Origin: Aequitasia blattaphilus
Lineage (GTDB): Bacteria > Bacillota > Clostridia > Lachnospirales > Lachnospiraceae
Length of the DNA: 64,000 nucleotides
NCBI RefSeq assembly: GCF_024721305.1
Contig: NZ_JAMXOD010000003.1
Span: forward strand, 62,001-126,000
Direction of reading: 5' to 3'
The notes under the pieces were generated by a model. That model was not told where the DNA came from. It worked only from the letters and a program-made list of their open reading frames with translations, and did not search any database. A program made the position numbers and the translations under genes. Below are positions 35,456-44,127 of the stretch, one piece after another. Within the stretch, counting starts at the first letter, position 1, and each line of letters begins with the position of its first letter.

Positions 35456-37225
35456 TTAATTTGTTACACGTACTACCGTTTTTGCACTGATACCACTTGC
35501 CGTGGTTGCTGTAATAACCACCGTACCCGTCTTTTTCGGTGTTACGACACCATTTTCATCCACTGTTGCCACAGCCGGATTTCCACTAGACCATGTCACG
35601 TCCTGATTGGTTGCATTTTCCGGTGTTGCTTTTGTATCAATTGTCACAGTCTTCTTCTTCGAAACTGTCACCAAAGAGCCTTCTGCAATTTTCAGACTAT
35701 CCAACGCTACAGCATCTGCTTCATAACAACCAATGTCTCCTTTTCCTTCAACTGGACGAGCCTTTCCTGTAAGATCAGTTGTTGGAAGGTAAACATTGTC
35801 AGCCGGAATACAATTCATAACAGGATGATTTTTTCCACCTATTAGGGTTCCATCCGGATTCATCCATTTTGTATACTCACCAAGAGTTACATTATAACCA
35901 TTGTCAATAAATGTTGCCGTGTCTCCTACCGATAAATCCGACGCACCGCCACCAGCAAACACTGTATTTGCAAGTGTCAAAGTTGATCCATTTGCTGCCA
36001 TAATTGAGCCTCCAACATTCGTTGCGCTATTATCAACAAAGGTACAATTGGTGACATCCAAGGTATAACCATTTCCTACATATACACCACCTTGGCGGCT
36101 ATTATTACCAATTACAGCACAATTCTCCATAATCGCATTTCCACGTCTTGCATATACTGCTGCTCCAGCAATCAAGTTATTTCCCTTATATTGAGCAGCA
36201 TCTTTAAACACCGTATTCTTAATGGTCAATGTACCACCTCTAACATATACAAAACCATTTGATTTATTACCATCCAAGGTATGTCCCTGACCATCAATGG
36301 TAATATCCTCATAGGTGTTAAGAGTTGCACTGGAAACTGCGTCAATATCTTCCTCAATATAAACAGTCTCACCACTGCGCATATCTGGCACTACTGATTT
36401 TAATTCATCAAGAGTTGAAACTCTTTTATCTCCTGAGATGTATTCTACAAGAGCATCTACTGGTGCCTTTAATTCATTGTATGCCTTTTCAAGCTCATCA
36501 TTTGTCGCCTCACCATTCCCCAAAACACTTTTTGCATTGTTTAAAGGTCTTGTAACTGCCGACCATGACGTACGTGTATACAAGGTCGAATCCATAGCTT
36601 CTACGCTTTCAATTAACCGACTTAACAAATCCCGAATCGTGCCTTCTTCTTCCTTAAGTACAAGACCTGCGATTCCTTGATTCAGAGCTGCCACTGCTCC
36701 ATCTACCTCTTCTTGGGTAGCACTCTCATTTCCTGCAACTGACTGAGCATTTTCAAGTGCTGTTGTAAACGCTGCTACACTGGCTGATGTATATGCATCT
36801 TGATCAATTTCCAATGCAGTTGTAATCAACTCATTAAGTTCTCCTTTGTCAACAGGTACTGACACATCTTCTGCTTTTGCTAATGCATCCTTAACGGAAT
36901 CAATAATCCCTTGTGAAGAGTATGTTGCACCTGAAACACAATCAACATCTGTGGATTGTGCAGCGATAATTCGATTCGCCATTTCTGGATACGCTTTATT
37001 CCAGAATTTAGCTGTATCATTTTGAGCGGTAACCTCGATGTTTGAAATCAATCCATCTTCAACTGTCACAGATGTTACTATATTACTTTTAAAGCCCTCG
37101 CCGGTACCTTCATAAACTCCTGATAAATATGCTGCATGAGCAGTCAGTCCATTTACCCCCATAAGTCCCAGTACCATTGCCGCTGCCAAAAAAGTGCTTA
37201 AAATTTTTTCCATTTTCCTTTTCAT
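35456..37225 (-). CDS. Secreted FMN-binding / FIVAR / beta-helix / Ig-like protein
   Basis: 589 aa. Signal peptide (1-31, ending TAHA), FMN_bind domain (about 33-120) with the flavinylation motif DCVSGATYS (acceptor Thr101), two FIVAR-like three-helix repeats (about 125-265: AFTTALENAQSVAGNESATQ), a right-handed beta-helix (about 285-480: ITIDGQGHTLDGN, CTFVDNSATNVGGS) ending in NVYLPTTDLTGKARPVEGKG, and a C-terminal BIG2 domain (about 510-589). FMN_bind targets are flavinylated outside the cell by ApbE, encoded three genes downstream, and serve electron transfer. A flavin carrier on adhesive or cell-surface repeats is unusual. No sorting motif, so attachment may be non-covalent or to the TasA-like fibre. 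Confidence 0.9.
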   Translation of the reverse strand: MKRKMEKILSTFLAAAMVLGLMGVNGLTAHAAYLSGVYEGTGEGFKSNIVTSVTVEDGLISNIEVTAQNDTAKFWNKAYPEMANRIIAAQSTDVDCVSGATYSSQGIIDSVKDALAKAEDVSVPVDKGELNELITTALEIDQDAYTSASVAAFTTALENAQSVAGNESATQEEVDGAVAALNQGIAGLVLKEEEGTIRDLLSRLIESVEAMDSTLYTRTSWSAVTRPLNNAKSVLGNGEATNDELEKAYNELKAPVDALVEYISGDKRVSTLDELKSVVPDMRSGETVYIEEDIDAVSSATLNTYEDITIDGQGHTLDGNKSNGFVYVRGGTLTIKNTVFKDAAQYKGNNLIAGAAVYARRGNAIMENCAVIGNNSRQGGVYVGNGYTLDVTNCTFVDNSATNVGGSIMAANGSTLTLANTVFAGGGASDLSVGDTATFIDNGYNVTLGEYTKWMNPDGTLIGGKNHPVMNCIPADNVYLPTTDLTGKARPVEGKGDIGCYEADAVALDSLKIAEGSLVTVSKKKTVTIDTKATPENATNQDVTWSSGNPAVATVDENGVVTPKKTGTVVITATTASGISAKTVVRVTN

Positions 37226-37281
37226 GAATACCTCCTAAGTAAACACTATTTGTTTCGTATTATCAGAATAGATTGGGTTTC

Positions 37282-38019
37282 CTATTGTTGTTTTACAATT
37301 GCAGCCGCTTTTGCCTCTGCTTGCTCTGCTGTCATTGCCACTCTTGCACTTCTGCCAACTGGTGAAGCTCCTAAATCATTCGCAATAAACTCTAAGCTAT
37401 CAAAGTCTACACCAAATTCATCAACAATTGCTTGCTCCAGTGCCTGAGTCGCCTTCCAATTTCCTGAGATAATAATTTCTGCACCTTGATAATCATTTCC
37501 CATTCCAGAACCATTAAATGCAACGGTATAATTCACGTCCGGAGCTGCATTTCCATCCATAAGCACGTAATAATTTCCTTCCCCGTCTTTATACCAGTAA
37601 AAGCTGTCTGCTCCCTCCTCTCCTTCCATCTTATAACCCAGTAAAGAATCATCAAAAATCTGCAATACATTAGGGTCATCTGTAATTGGAGCACTTGGAG
37701 TTGTTGGATTTCCGTTCTCATCCGATCTCTTGATTACTGTTGGTTCAATGGTTACCTTAACAAAGGATGCCATGCTCCCAGTATTTTTTAAGCTTCCGCT
37801 TTTCTCTACTTCTAATCCCGGTTCATATACAACGGCTTCATCTTCTGTTGGAAATGTTGCTTCCACTTGAAGTCGTCCCATGTTTACTGATGTATTTCCC
37901 ATATTTACTGATGTTGTAAACCATGCATAAGTAAATCCTACTGCTGCTGCCATCGTTAATGCTACAGCTGCAACAATTAGTAATACTTTATTACTGAATA
38001 CTGCTTTCCTCTTTTCCAT
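37282..38019 (-). CDS. TasA/CalY-like SipW-dependent matrix protein
   Basis: 245 aa. N-terminal signal with the SipW-type pattern: basic start, hydrophobic core LLIVAAVALTMAAAVGFT, then YAWFTTSVNMG. The mature part is acidic with beta-strand patterns (SLKNTGSMASFVKVTIEP). Family members are secreted via SipW and form amyloid-like fibres or surface layers. First gene of the operon, 56 bases before the FMN-binding gene. Repeated NMGNTSVNMG near the mature N-terminus. Confidence 0.82.
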   Translation of the reverse strand: MEKRKAVFSNKVLLIVAAVALTMAAAVGFTYAWFTTSVNMGNTSVNMGRLQVEATFPTEDEAVVYEPGLEVEKSGSLKNTGSMASFVKVTIEPTVIKRSDENGNPTTPSAPITDDPNVLQIFDDSLLGYKMEGEEGADSFYWYKDGEGNYYVLMDGNAAPDVNYTVAFNGSGMGNDYQGAEIIISGNWKATQALEQAIVDEFGVDFDSLEFIANDLGASPVGRSARVAMTAEQAEAKAAAIVKQQ

Positions 38020-38098
38020 TTTTCTACCTCTTTCCTTTTTATAAATCTATCTGATAGTACGTTCATAACATTTCTATTCCTGCGTTATGAATAGGCTT

Positions 38099-38137
38099 AT
38101 TTTAATCCTTTTAATTGATAATGTAAATCATTATCAA
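38099..38137 (-). promoter_or_regulatory. Fur-box promoter of the secreted flavoprotein operon
   Basis: Minus strand: TTTACA, 17-base spacer, TAAAAT, about 80 bases before the TasA-like start. The -35 (38122-38127) lies inside the plus-strand sequence GATAATGTAAATCATTATC (38117-38135), which matches the 19-base Fur box at 17 positions; the palindrome extends to TTGATAATG-N5-CATTATCAA (38115-38137). This placement predicts repression by Fur when iron is present. A related regulator (Zur, PerR) cannot be excluded. Confidence 0.78.
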
Positions 38138-38170
38138 TTATATGATAAAAAATCTCTTTTACTTTTCCGC

Positions 38171-38200
38171 AAAAAAGAGAGACCGTTTAAGCCTCTCTTT
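38171..38200 (-). terminator. Terminator of the SDR-kinase-SurE operon
   Basis: Minus-strand AAAGAGAGG...CTCTCTTT stem with a loop of about 10 bases followed by T6, starting 8 bases after the surE stop. Confidence 0.8.
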
Positions 38201-38207
38201 CGTACCC

Positions 38208-39035
38208 TTATATAGAAAAATCCCACGTCAAAGGTGTCACTGATATTTTGTTTTCAATAGCAAATACATAAATGTCTGAATTCTTATTCAATCTATTCTC
38301 AGGTATTATTCTCTGAGATTTTAACTCATAGGGCGTATCCAAATCCCGCTTATTCGGTGGAATAAATTCGAAATAATTCTCACTTGCCTGCCTCGTGATT
38401 CTAAAATCCTCTTTCGCTTGAATCTCCCTCGGTATATTAATATTTAAGATACTGGACTCTTTTATCATACCTTCCTTTAAAACTTTTTCAGTCCAGAAAC
38501 GTACCACACTCTTTTCCTTTTCCCACGACAATTTCGGATAATCAGAAAGTAAATGTTGACTTACCTCTGCCTCTCTTGAAAAGGCAAGTGCAGGAATCCT
38601 ATGAGAATTCGCCTCCATCGCCGCACCTAGCGTTCCACTACAAGTCAGTAAAAGCCCTAAATTTTCACCGTAGTTTATTCCGCTGATACATAAATCCGGT
38701 TTACGCTTTGTCATCTCCAAAACACCATGGGCGACTGCATATGCCGGCGAACCAATAATAGAGTATGCTACTCTCTTTTTGCCGTTTAGTGTAAGAGCTA
38801 CTTCTTTTATAATTCCTTGATTTGCTTGTCTCGGAAAAGATCGTCCCATAGCCGTCTGCTGTCTGTCTGGTGCAATGATTAGGAGCTCTCCCAAATCTGC
38901 AACAGCTTCTGCTGCTGCCTGGATTCCCGGGGATAGAATGCCATCATCATTTGTGATAAGGATACGAGGTTTCCTATTTGAAAACTTTATGCATTTGTTT
39001 GAGTAAGGGGTCGGTGTATTCTGTAATTCCATCAT
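38208..39035 (-). CDS. surE: SurE-family 5'-nucleotidase
   Basis: Metal-dependent phosphatase, 275 aa. The N-terminal core after residue 24 reads ILITNDDGILSPGI (NDD metal site); SGINYGENLG and CSGTLGAAMEA follow. SurE removes phosphate from nucleoside monophosphates and other small phosphoesters. It starts inside the 3' end of the FGGY kinase gene (62-base overlap) and ends the operon. A phosphatase after a kinase could serve as a safety valve for a toxic phospho-intermediate; that is inference. The first 20 or so residues are not conserved and an internal start is possible. Confidence 0.85.
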   Translation of the reverse strand: MMELQNTPTPYSNKCIKFSNRKPRILITNDDGILSPGIQAAAEAVADLGELLIIAPDRQQTAMGRSFPRQANQGIIKEVALTLNGKKRVAYSIIGSPAYAVAHGVLEMTKRKPDLCISGINYGENLGLLLTCSGTLGAAMEANSHRIPALAFSREAEVSQHLLSDYPKLSWEKEKSVVRFWTEKVLKEGMIKESSILNINIPREIQAKEDFRITRQASENYFEFIPPNKRDLDTPYELKSQRIIPENRLNKNSDIYVFAIENKISVTPLTWDFSI

Positions 39036-40404
39036 AAACCTCGCTTATTCGTTTATATATTTCCACATTTTCATCTTTCGGAATAAACTCATCTTTAATT
39101 CGCACCATATTTTCAATTGCTTCATCAAAATTCTCATATACACCACATGCTATGGCAACACAAATCGCCGATCCAAGACCTGCCGCTCCATTTACTTCAT
39201 TACGAACCGCCTTAATCCCAAAGACATCTGCAAAAATCTGCATAAACAAATCACTATTGGATCCACCGCCTGTAATGATGATTTTATCTAATCCCACTTT
39301 CAACTCATCTGTCATATCATTCACGTGGCGTTTCATTGTCATTGCTACCGCTTCCAGCAGAGAACGATATATATGGCCTCGAGTATGACGTCCATCAAAT
39401 CCAATCATCATTCCTTTTTTATACTGAGCGTCTACCGGTGCCAGCCAGTCTAAAACCATTACCAATCCATCACTTCCCACAGAAACCTCTGCCGCCTCTT
39501 CGCTGAGAAGTTCTTCCGGTGAAATGCCTTTGTTCTTTGCGACGATTTCATATCCTTCACCTAAAATATCCTTAAACCAGCTAATCATCCACATTCCTCT
39601 TCGAATGCCATTGCTATCATAAAGATACTTATTCGGAATGCAAGAAAATTTGGGCCATACTGCTTTTGTATTCTTTAAATTTTCTTTCCCTTCCATCATT
39701 GCTGCTGTATATGTTCCTAAAGACACACACGCTGTCGTTTCACCAACACAACCAGATCCAAGTCCCTCAACAGCCTTGTCGTTTGAAGTTGCAACCACTG
39801 GAAGGCCTTCTGGCAACCCTGTTGCAAGACTTGCAGCCTTCGTAACGTATCCAAGAATCTCTCCAGGCATTACCAAATCAAAAAGCATTTCCCTTGGCAT
39901 TCCTGTGGTTTTGTATGCCTCTTCTTCATCTGACCATCTCCAATTGTCTATATCAATTGGCCAAACCCCTTCATAATTCGCAACCGTATCTTTCCGCTCA
40001 CCTGTTAATCTATGGGTAATATATCCCGAAGAAGCCACAATATATTTCACATCACCATTTGTATGTTCATAAGGTTGTGCCACTCGTACATCCATCCAAC
40101 TAAGTGCTGGCTGTGCTAAGGTTCCGTCTTCTTTTAAATACGCTCTGCAATAACGAATTGTACAAAGACCAATACCTATAATGTCCTTCACATCTCCTTT
40201 AAAATTTGCCATGCACTTTTTTCCTGCAACGCAGATAGCTGTCCACCAATCATCATCAGGATGCTCAACGTATCCAACTTTTGGAAGATTGTAAGGACGT
40301 AATGCTTCTTTTCCTTCACACACAATTCTTCCCTTTGTATCAAAAATTAAAATCTTGGCGCTTTGAGAGCCTTCATCAATTCCGATAATATATTTTTCAC
40401 TCAT
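38974..40404 (-). CDS. FGGY carbohydrate kinase, YgcE-like
   Basis: 476 aa sugar or polyol kinase of the FGGY family. The phosphate motif YIIGIDEGSQSAKILIFD is at the N-terminus; the second-half adenosine motif reads IIITGGGSNSDLFMQIFAD. Substrate unclear (xylulokinase-like rather than glycerol kinase). With an SDR, a YgcU-like FAD oxidase, Etf genes and a GlpP-family protein nearby it matches the E. coli ygc gene set, in which ygcE is the kinase. Confidence 0.88.
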   Translation of the reverse strand: MSEKYIIGIDEGSQSAKILIFDTKGRIVCEGKEALRPYNLPKVGYVEHPDDDWWTAICVAGKKCMANFKGDVKDIIGIGLCTIRYCRAYLKEDGTLAQPALSWMDVRVAQPYEHTNGDVKYIVASSGYITHRLTGERKDTVANYEGVWPIDIDNWRWSDEEEAYKTTGMPREMLFDLVMPGEILGYVTKAASLATGLPEGLPVVATSNDKAVEGLGSGCVGETTACVSLGTYTAAMMEGKENLKNTKAVWPKFSCIPNKYLYDSNGIRRGMWMISWFKDILGEGYEIVAKNKGISPEELLSEEAAEVSVGSDGLVMVLDWLAPVDAQYKKGMMIGFDGRHTRGHIYRSLLEAVAMTMKRHVNDMTDELKVGLDKIIITGGGSNSDLFMQIFADVFGIKAVRNEVNGAAGLGSAICVAIACGVYENFDEAIENMVRIKDEFIPKDENVEIYKRISEVYDGITEYTDPLLKQMHKVFK

Positions 40405-40435
40405 CTTTTAAGTACCTTCCCTTAGTTATCATTTC

Positions 40436-41218
40436 CTAGCGTACAAGATATCCACCGTCAACAACTAGCATCGTTCCGTTTACATAGTTCGAAGCCTTGC
40501 TTGCTAAGAATACACACGCTCCCATTAAGTCTTGTCTTTCTCCCCATCTTTCTGCTGGAATATGATCCAATACTTTTTTGTTTGTTTCAGGATTGCTTCT
40601 CGTCTGTACCGTAATATCAGTTGCATAATATCCTGGTGCAATTCCATTTACCTGAATATTGTATTTACCAAGCTCATCTGCATAAGCCTTAGTCAGCCCT
40701 GTAAGCCCATGTTTCATTGCCGCATATGCAGGAGAACCTAAACCTCCAAGGAAGGAGAATAAAGAACAGATATTAATAATCTTACCACTCTTTTGAGGAA
40801 TCATATATTTTGCACACTCATGACTCAACTCAAAAGAGGCTGTGAGATTGATTGCAATCATTGGATCCCAGTCATCTCTGTCAAAGTCTAAAACATCATT
40901 GATATTACAAATCGCTGCACAGTTCACTAGTATATCAACGCTACCGAATTTTTCCACACAGTTTTCAACGATTGTCTTTGGCACTCCCTTAACAGATATA
41001 TCTGCTTGCATAAACTCATATCGTACCCCAGCACCTTCGATTAATTTTTTTGTCGTACCATCATCATCCACATAGCTTGCACAGAAGATGTTTGCACCGG
41101 CTTTTGCTAATGAAAGAGCAAAGGTTTGTCCCAGACCACTGTTTCCTCCCGTAATGACTACATTCTTCCCCTTAATCTCAAAGAAATCCAATCCAAATTC
41201 ATTAATGTCATATCCCAT
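40436..41218 (-). CDS. Short-chain dehydrogenase, YgcW-like
   Basis: 260 aa NAD(P)-dependent SDR: cofactor motif VITGGNSGLGQTF, catalytic SPAYAAMKHG (Tyr-x3-Lys), and the IPAERWGERQDLMG tail typical of gluconate/2-deoxygluconate-type dehydrogenases. Start at 41218 is fixed by GGAGG (8 bases); the 26-codon longer reading runs back through the leader terminator. First gene after the regulated leader RNA, followed by the kinase and SurE. Likely oxidises a polyol or sugar acid. Confidence 0.9.
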   Translation of the reverse strand: MGYDINEFGLDFFEIKGKNVVITGGNSGLGQTFALSLAKAGANIFCASYVDDDGTTKKLIEGAGVRYEFMQADISVKGVPKTIVENCVEKFGSVDILVNCAAICNINDVLDFDRDDWDPMIAINLTASFELSHECAKYMIPQKSGKIINICSLFSFLGGLGSPAYAAMKHGLTGLTKAYADELGKYNIQVNGIAPGYYATDITVQTRSNPETNKKVLDHIPAERWGERQDLMGACVFLASKASNYVNGTMLVVDGGYLVR

Positions 41219-41252
41219 TTTGTAATACCTCCACTTTTTCATTTTTTTAGAC

Positions 41253-41319
41253 AAAAAAAGAGCAACTTTCACCAAAACTTGGTAAAAGTCACTCATCTCT
41301 CCGTCTCTGTTAAGTAACT
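41253..41319 (-). ncRNA. Antitermination leader A (SDR operon)
   Basis: Begins close to the expected transcription start. AGTTAC (41319-41314) can pair with GTGACT (41292-41287; one G-U pair), enclosing a 21-nt loop with CAGAGA and GAGAGA. GTGACT is also part of the 5' arm of an 11-bp intrinsic terminator (ACTTTTACCAA / TTGGTGAAAGT, then seven Ts at 41259-41253). The two folds exclude each other. The same layout occurs at 51112 and 51315. Confidence 0.85.
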
Positions 41320-41325
41320 AACCTC

Positions 41326-41354
41326 ATTATACGAGCCATAATTTCTATTGTCAA
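41326..41354 (-). promoter_or_regulatory. Consensus sigma-A promoter of the SDR operon
   Basis: Minus strand TTGACA, exactly 17 bases, TATAAT: a perfect consensus match. Such a strong promoter implies control acts afterwards, at the leader terminator. Confidence 0.92.
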
Positions 41355-41406
41355 TATCAGGAAATCACCCAATAATCTATTACTTTTTTGGTAGTTTTTC
41401 ACAAAG

Positions 41407-42978
41407 TTATAAAAGATTTGCATCTTCTAAATATTCTCTTGCAACCTCTCTTGGAGTCATCTGTAACTCATCTACCTTATAATTTAATTCCATCATCACT
41501 TCATCCGTTAGAATCTGCCTTAATTCCTCTATCGGCTCCTGTATCTCTGGATATTTTTCTAAAACTTCTCCACGTATCACCGGAATAGCATAATAAGGTG
41601 GAAAGAAATTTTTATCGTCTTCCAGAACTTGAAGATTAAACTTCTTAATAAGCCCATCTGTTGCAAAAGCATCTACAACATCAGTCTCTTGACTGTTGAG
41701 GGCTGTATACCTAGGAGAGCCGTCGATTCCAACGGTTTCTTTAAAATTAATACGATAGACTTCAGAAAGTCCTGGAAATCCATCACTTCTATTTAGAAAT
41801 TCCAAGGTTGCGCCAAAGGTTAGATTCGGAGACACTTTTCCCAAGTCACTAATAGTGGTCAGGTTATATTTTTTTGCTGTATCCGGCCGAACCGCTAACG
41901 TATACGTGTTATTAAAGTTCATTTGTTCCAAAACTTCAATATCAAATTCTTCTTTAAATTCCTTTTTAACTGTATTGTATACTTTTTTCATGTCACTGGA
42001 CATGGGATGTTTTAAGGTATCACCATAGGCTGTTCCTGTATATTCAATATACATATCTACTTCTCCTGTTTTTAAAGCTCCCATACAGACCTGAGTTCCT
42101 CCCAACTCACTTTCTCTGCGCACTTCAATGTCTGTCCTGTCTTCTACCATATCTGCCAGCATATGAGTTAAAATGCTTTGCTCTGTAAAATCCTTTCCTG
42201 CAATTGTAATCGACTTATCACTTTTTTTGTTTGTACTAATTCCCGTATAAAGAAAAAGAACTGCCACCATACATGCGCAAACTGCCAGAATTATTTTTTG
42301 ATGCTTCCGTCTCTTTTTTACAAGGGCTAATGATACTCTTTCCGAATTCTGAAGACTAACTGGTGTCACGATTTTTTCGACTAATCCCGCCAAATAATCT
42401 ACAAATAGGGCAAGTAAACAGGCGGGAATCGCCCCTGCTAAAATCTGATTATTATTGACTGTACGGATTCCTGAAAAGACTAGGTATCCCAATCCCCCCG
42501 CACCGATAAATGCTGCGATTGTCATCATACCGACAGCTGTTACCGCTGATATACGAACTCCTGCCATAATAACAGGTAACGCAATAGGAATTTGTACCTT
42601 CGTTAATATCTGAAACTTTGTCAGTCCGATTCCTCTTGCAGACTCTACCATATCCTTATCGATATTCGCAATCCCTGTATATGTATTCTTGATTATCGGA
42701 AGTAACGAATATAACACAACTGTGATAACCGCTGGTAATGTCCCGATTCCAAGAAAAGGAATTGCAAACCCCAGCATTGCCATACTGGGAATTGCCTGGA
42801 TTACGTTGGCAAGACCTATAATAGGCTTACTCAATTTTCGAACGTAACAGATTAAAATACCAAGAGGTACTCCAATTAAAAGAGACAAACCCACTGCAAT
42901 CGCCGTCAACTGTATATGGTTCAAAAGGAGTGACAGAATCTGATTCCGGTTCATTATTATATAATCTATAAATCCCAT
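41407..42978 (-). CDS. OpuC/OpuF-type ABC transporter permease fused to substrate-binding protein
   Basis: 523 aa. Residues 1-215 are a binding-protein-dependent permease with about five helices (EAA-like GIGLTKFQILTKVQIPIALP). A transmembrane link follows (about 230-250), then a periplasmic-type binding domain of the glycine betaine/osmoprotectant class (about 255-523: ITIAGKDFTEQSILTHMLAD, IEYTGTAYGD). Imports a quaternary amine or a similar compound with the ATPase encoded just upstream. Last gene of the long Etf/FAD-oxidase operon, an unusual neighbour for an osmolyte carrier. Confidence 0.9.
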   Translation of the reverse strand: MGFIDYIIMNRNQILSLLLNHIQLTAIAVGLSLLIGVPLGILICYVRKLSKPIIGLANVIQAIPSMAMLGFAIPFLGIGTLPAVITVVLYSLLPIIKNTYTGIANIDKDMVESARGIGLTKFQILTKVQIPIALPVIMAGVRISAVTAVGMMTIAAFIGAGGLGYLVFSGIRTVNNNQILAGAIPACLLALFVDYLAGLVEKIVTPVSLQNSERVSLALVKKRRKHQKIILAVCACMVAVLFLYTGISTNKKSDKSITIAGKDFTEQSILTHMLADMVEDRTDIEVRRESELGGTQVCMGALKTGEVDMYIEYTGTAYGDTLKHPMSSDMKKVYNTVKKEFKEEFDIEVLEQMNFNNTYTLAVRPDTAKKYNLTTISDLGKVSPNLTFGATLEFLNRSDGFPGLSEVYRINFKETVGIDGSPRYTALNSQETDVVDAFATDGLIKKFNLQVLEDDKNFFPPYYAIPVIRGEVLEKYPEIQEPIEELRQILTDEVMMELNYKVDELQMTPREVAREYLEDANLL

Positions 42979-42979
42979 C

Positions 42980-44104
42980 TTATACCTCCTCTTTCATATA
43001 CTGTTGACTTAAAGTGGCAATCAAAGTGCTTCTCGTAATAACACCCTGCAGCATTCCCTCCGCATCCACTACCGGAATACTGGAGATATCATTTTTCATT
43101 ACAGCCTTTAACACCTGCAGTATTGAATCCTCTGGACTGGCATATATGTAGTTTTCTTCCATCACCTGCTTTATAGGCAAAGTACGGTCCATATCAAAGG
43201 GAACGCTCTGTGCATACAAAACACCTTGTATCTTTTTTGTTTTTGCCTCCACAATCATCAATGCGTCATCTTTGGCACTGCGCATAATTTCCATTCCTTT
43301 AAAAAGAGATAAGTTGCCGTTGCCCGTAATATTATTCTCCTCCATTATGTCCTTCGCTTTAATAAACTGAGGAGAAGCCCAAATACGTTTCTTCCCTACA
43401 AATTCTGATACAAAATCATTTGCTGGACTCTTTAAAATATTTTCCGGGGTATCATACTGTACGATATGTCCCTTATCCATGATGCAGATTCGATCTGCAA
43501 TCTTTATCGCTTCATCCATATCATGGGTCACAAATACAATCGTCTTTTTCAGCTTTCTCTGCAGCTCCACCAACTCGTCTTGTAATCCGATTCTCGTAAT
43601 CGGATCGAGAGCTGACAAGGGCTCATCCATTAAGATAATATCAGGATCTGTCGCAAAAGCTCTTGCCACTCCTACACGTTGTTGTTGTCCACCGCTTAAC
43701 TCCGCAGGATAACGATCCAAAAACTCCTCGCAATTAAGTCCAACCATCTCCATAAGCTCGTACGTTTTCTTTTGTATATCCTCTTTACTGTATTTTTCCA
43801 CCTTCGGTATAATCTCAATATTATCTTTTATAGACATATGTGGAAACAATCCGGTCTGTTGGATTACATATCCCATTTTTCTTCGCATCTTTATGAGATC
43901 TTTTTTACTGATATCTTCTCCATCGATTAATATGTGCCCTGCAGTGGGGTCAATTAGACGGTTAATCATTTTTAATGTCGTTGTTTTCCCGCATCCGCTC
44001 GCTCCGATAATTACAACAAACTCACCGGTATTAATCGTAAAAGAGATATCGGATATGACCTTGTTCCCTTTGTATGCCTTGAACACATTTTTAAACTCAA
44101 TCAT
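42980..44104 (-). CDS. OpuC-type ABC transporter ATPase with CBS domains
   Basis: 374 aa. ATPase domain (about 1-235): Walker A IGASGCGKTTTLK, signature LSGGQQQRVGVARA, Walker B IILMDEPLSALD. Two C-terminal CBS modules (about 250-370: MIVEAKTKKIQGVL, SSIPVVDAEGMLQGVI) as in OpuCA, where CBS domains sense ionic strength or bind c-di-AMP. One base from the permease/binding-protein gene. Confidence 0.92.
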   Translation of the reverse strand: MIEFKNVFKAYKGNKVISDISFTINTGEFVVIIGASGCGKTTTLKMINRLIDPTAGHILIDGEDISKKDLIKMRRKMGYVIQQTGLFPHMSIKDNIEIIPKVEKYSKEDIQKKTYELMEMVGLNCEEFLDRYPAELSGGQQQRVGVARAFATDPDIILMDEPLSALDPITRIGLQDELVELQRKLKKTIVFVTHDMDEAIKIADRICIMDKGHIVQYDTPENILKSPANDFVSEFVGKKRIWASPQFIKAKDIMEENNITGNGNLSLFKGMEIMRSAKDDALMIVEAKTKKIQGVLYAQSVPFDMDRTLPIKQVMEENYIYASPEDSILQVLKAVMKNDISSIPVVDAEGMLQGVITRSTLIATLSQQYMKEEV

Positions 44105-44127
44105 CCGCTCCCTCCACTCTTAGCTTT

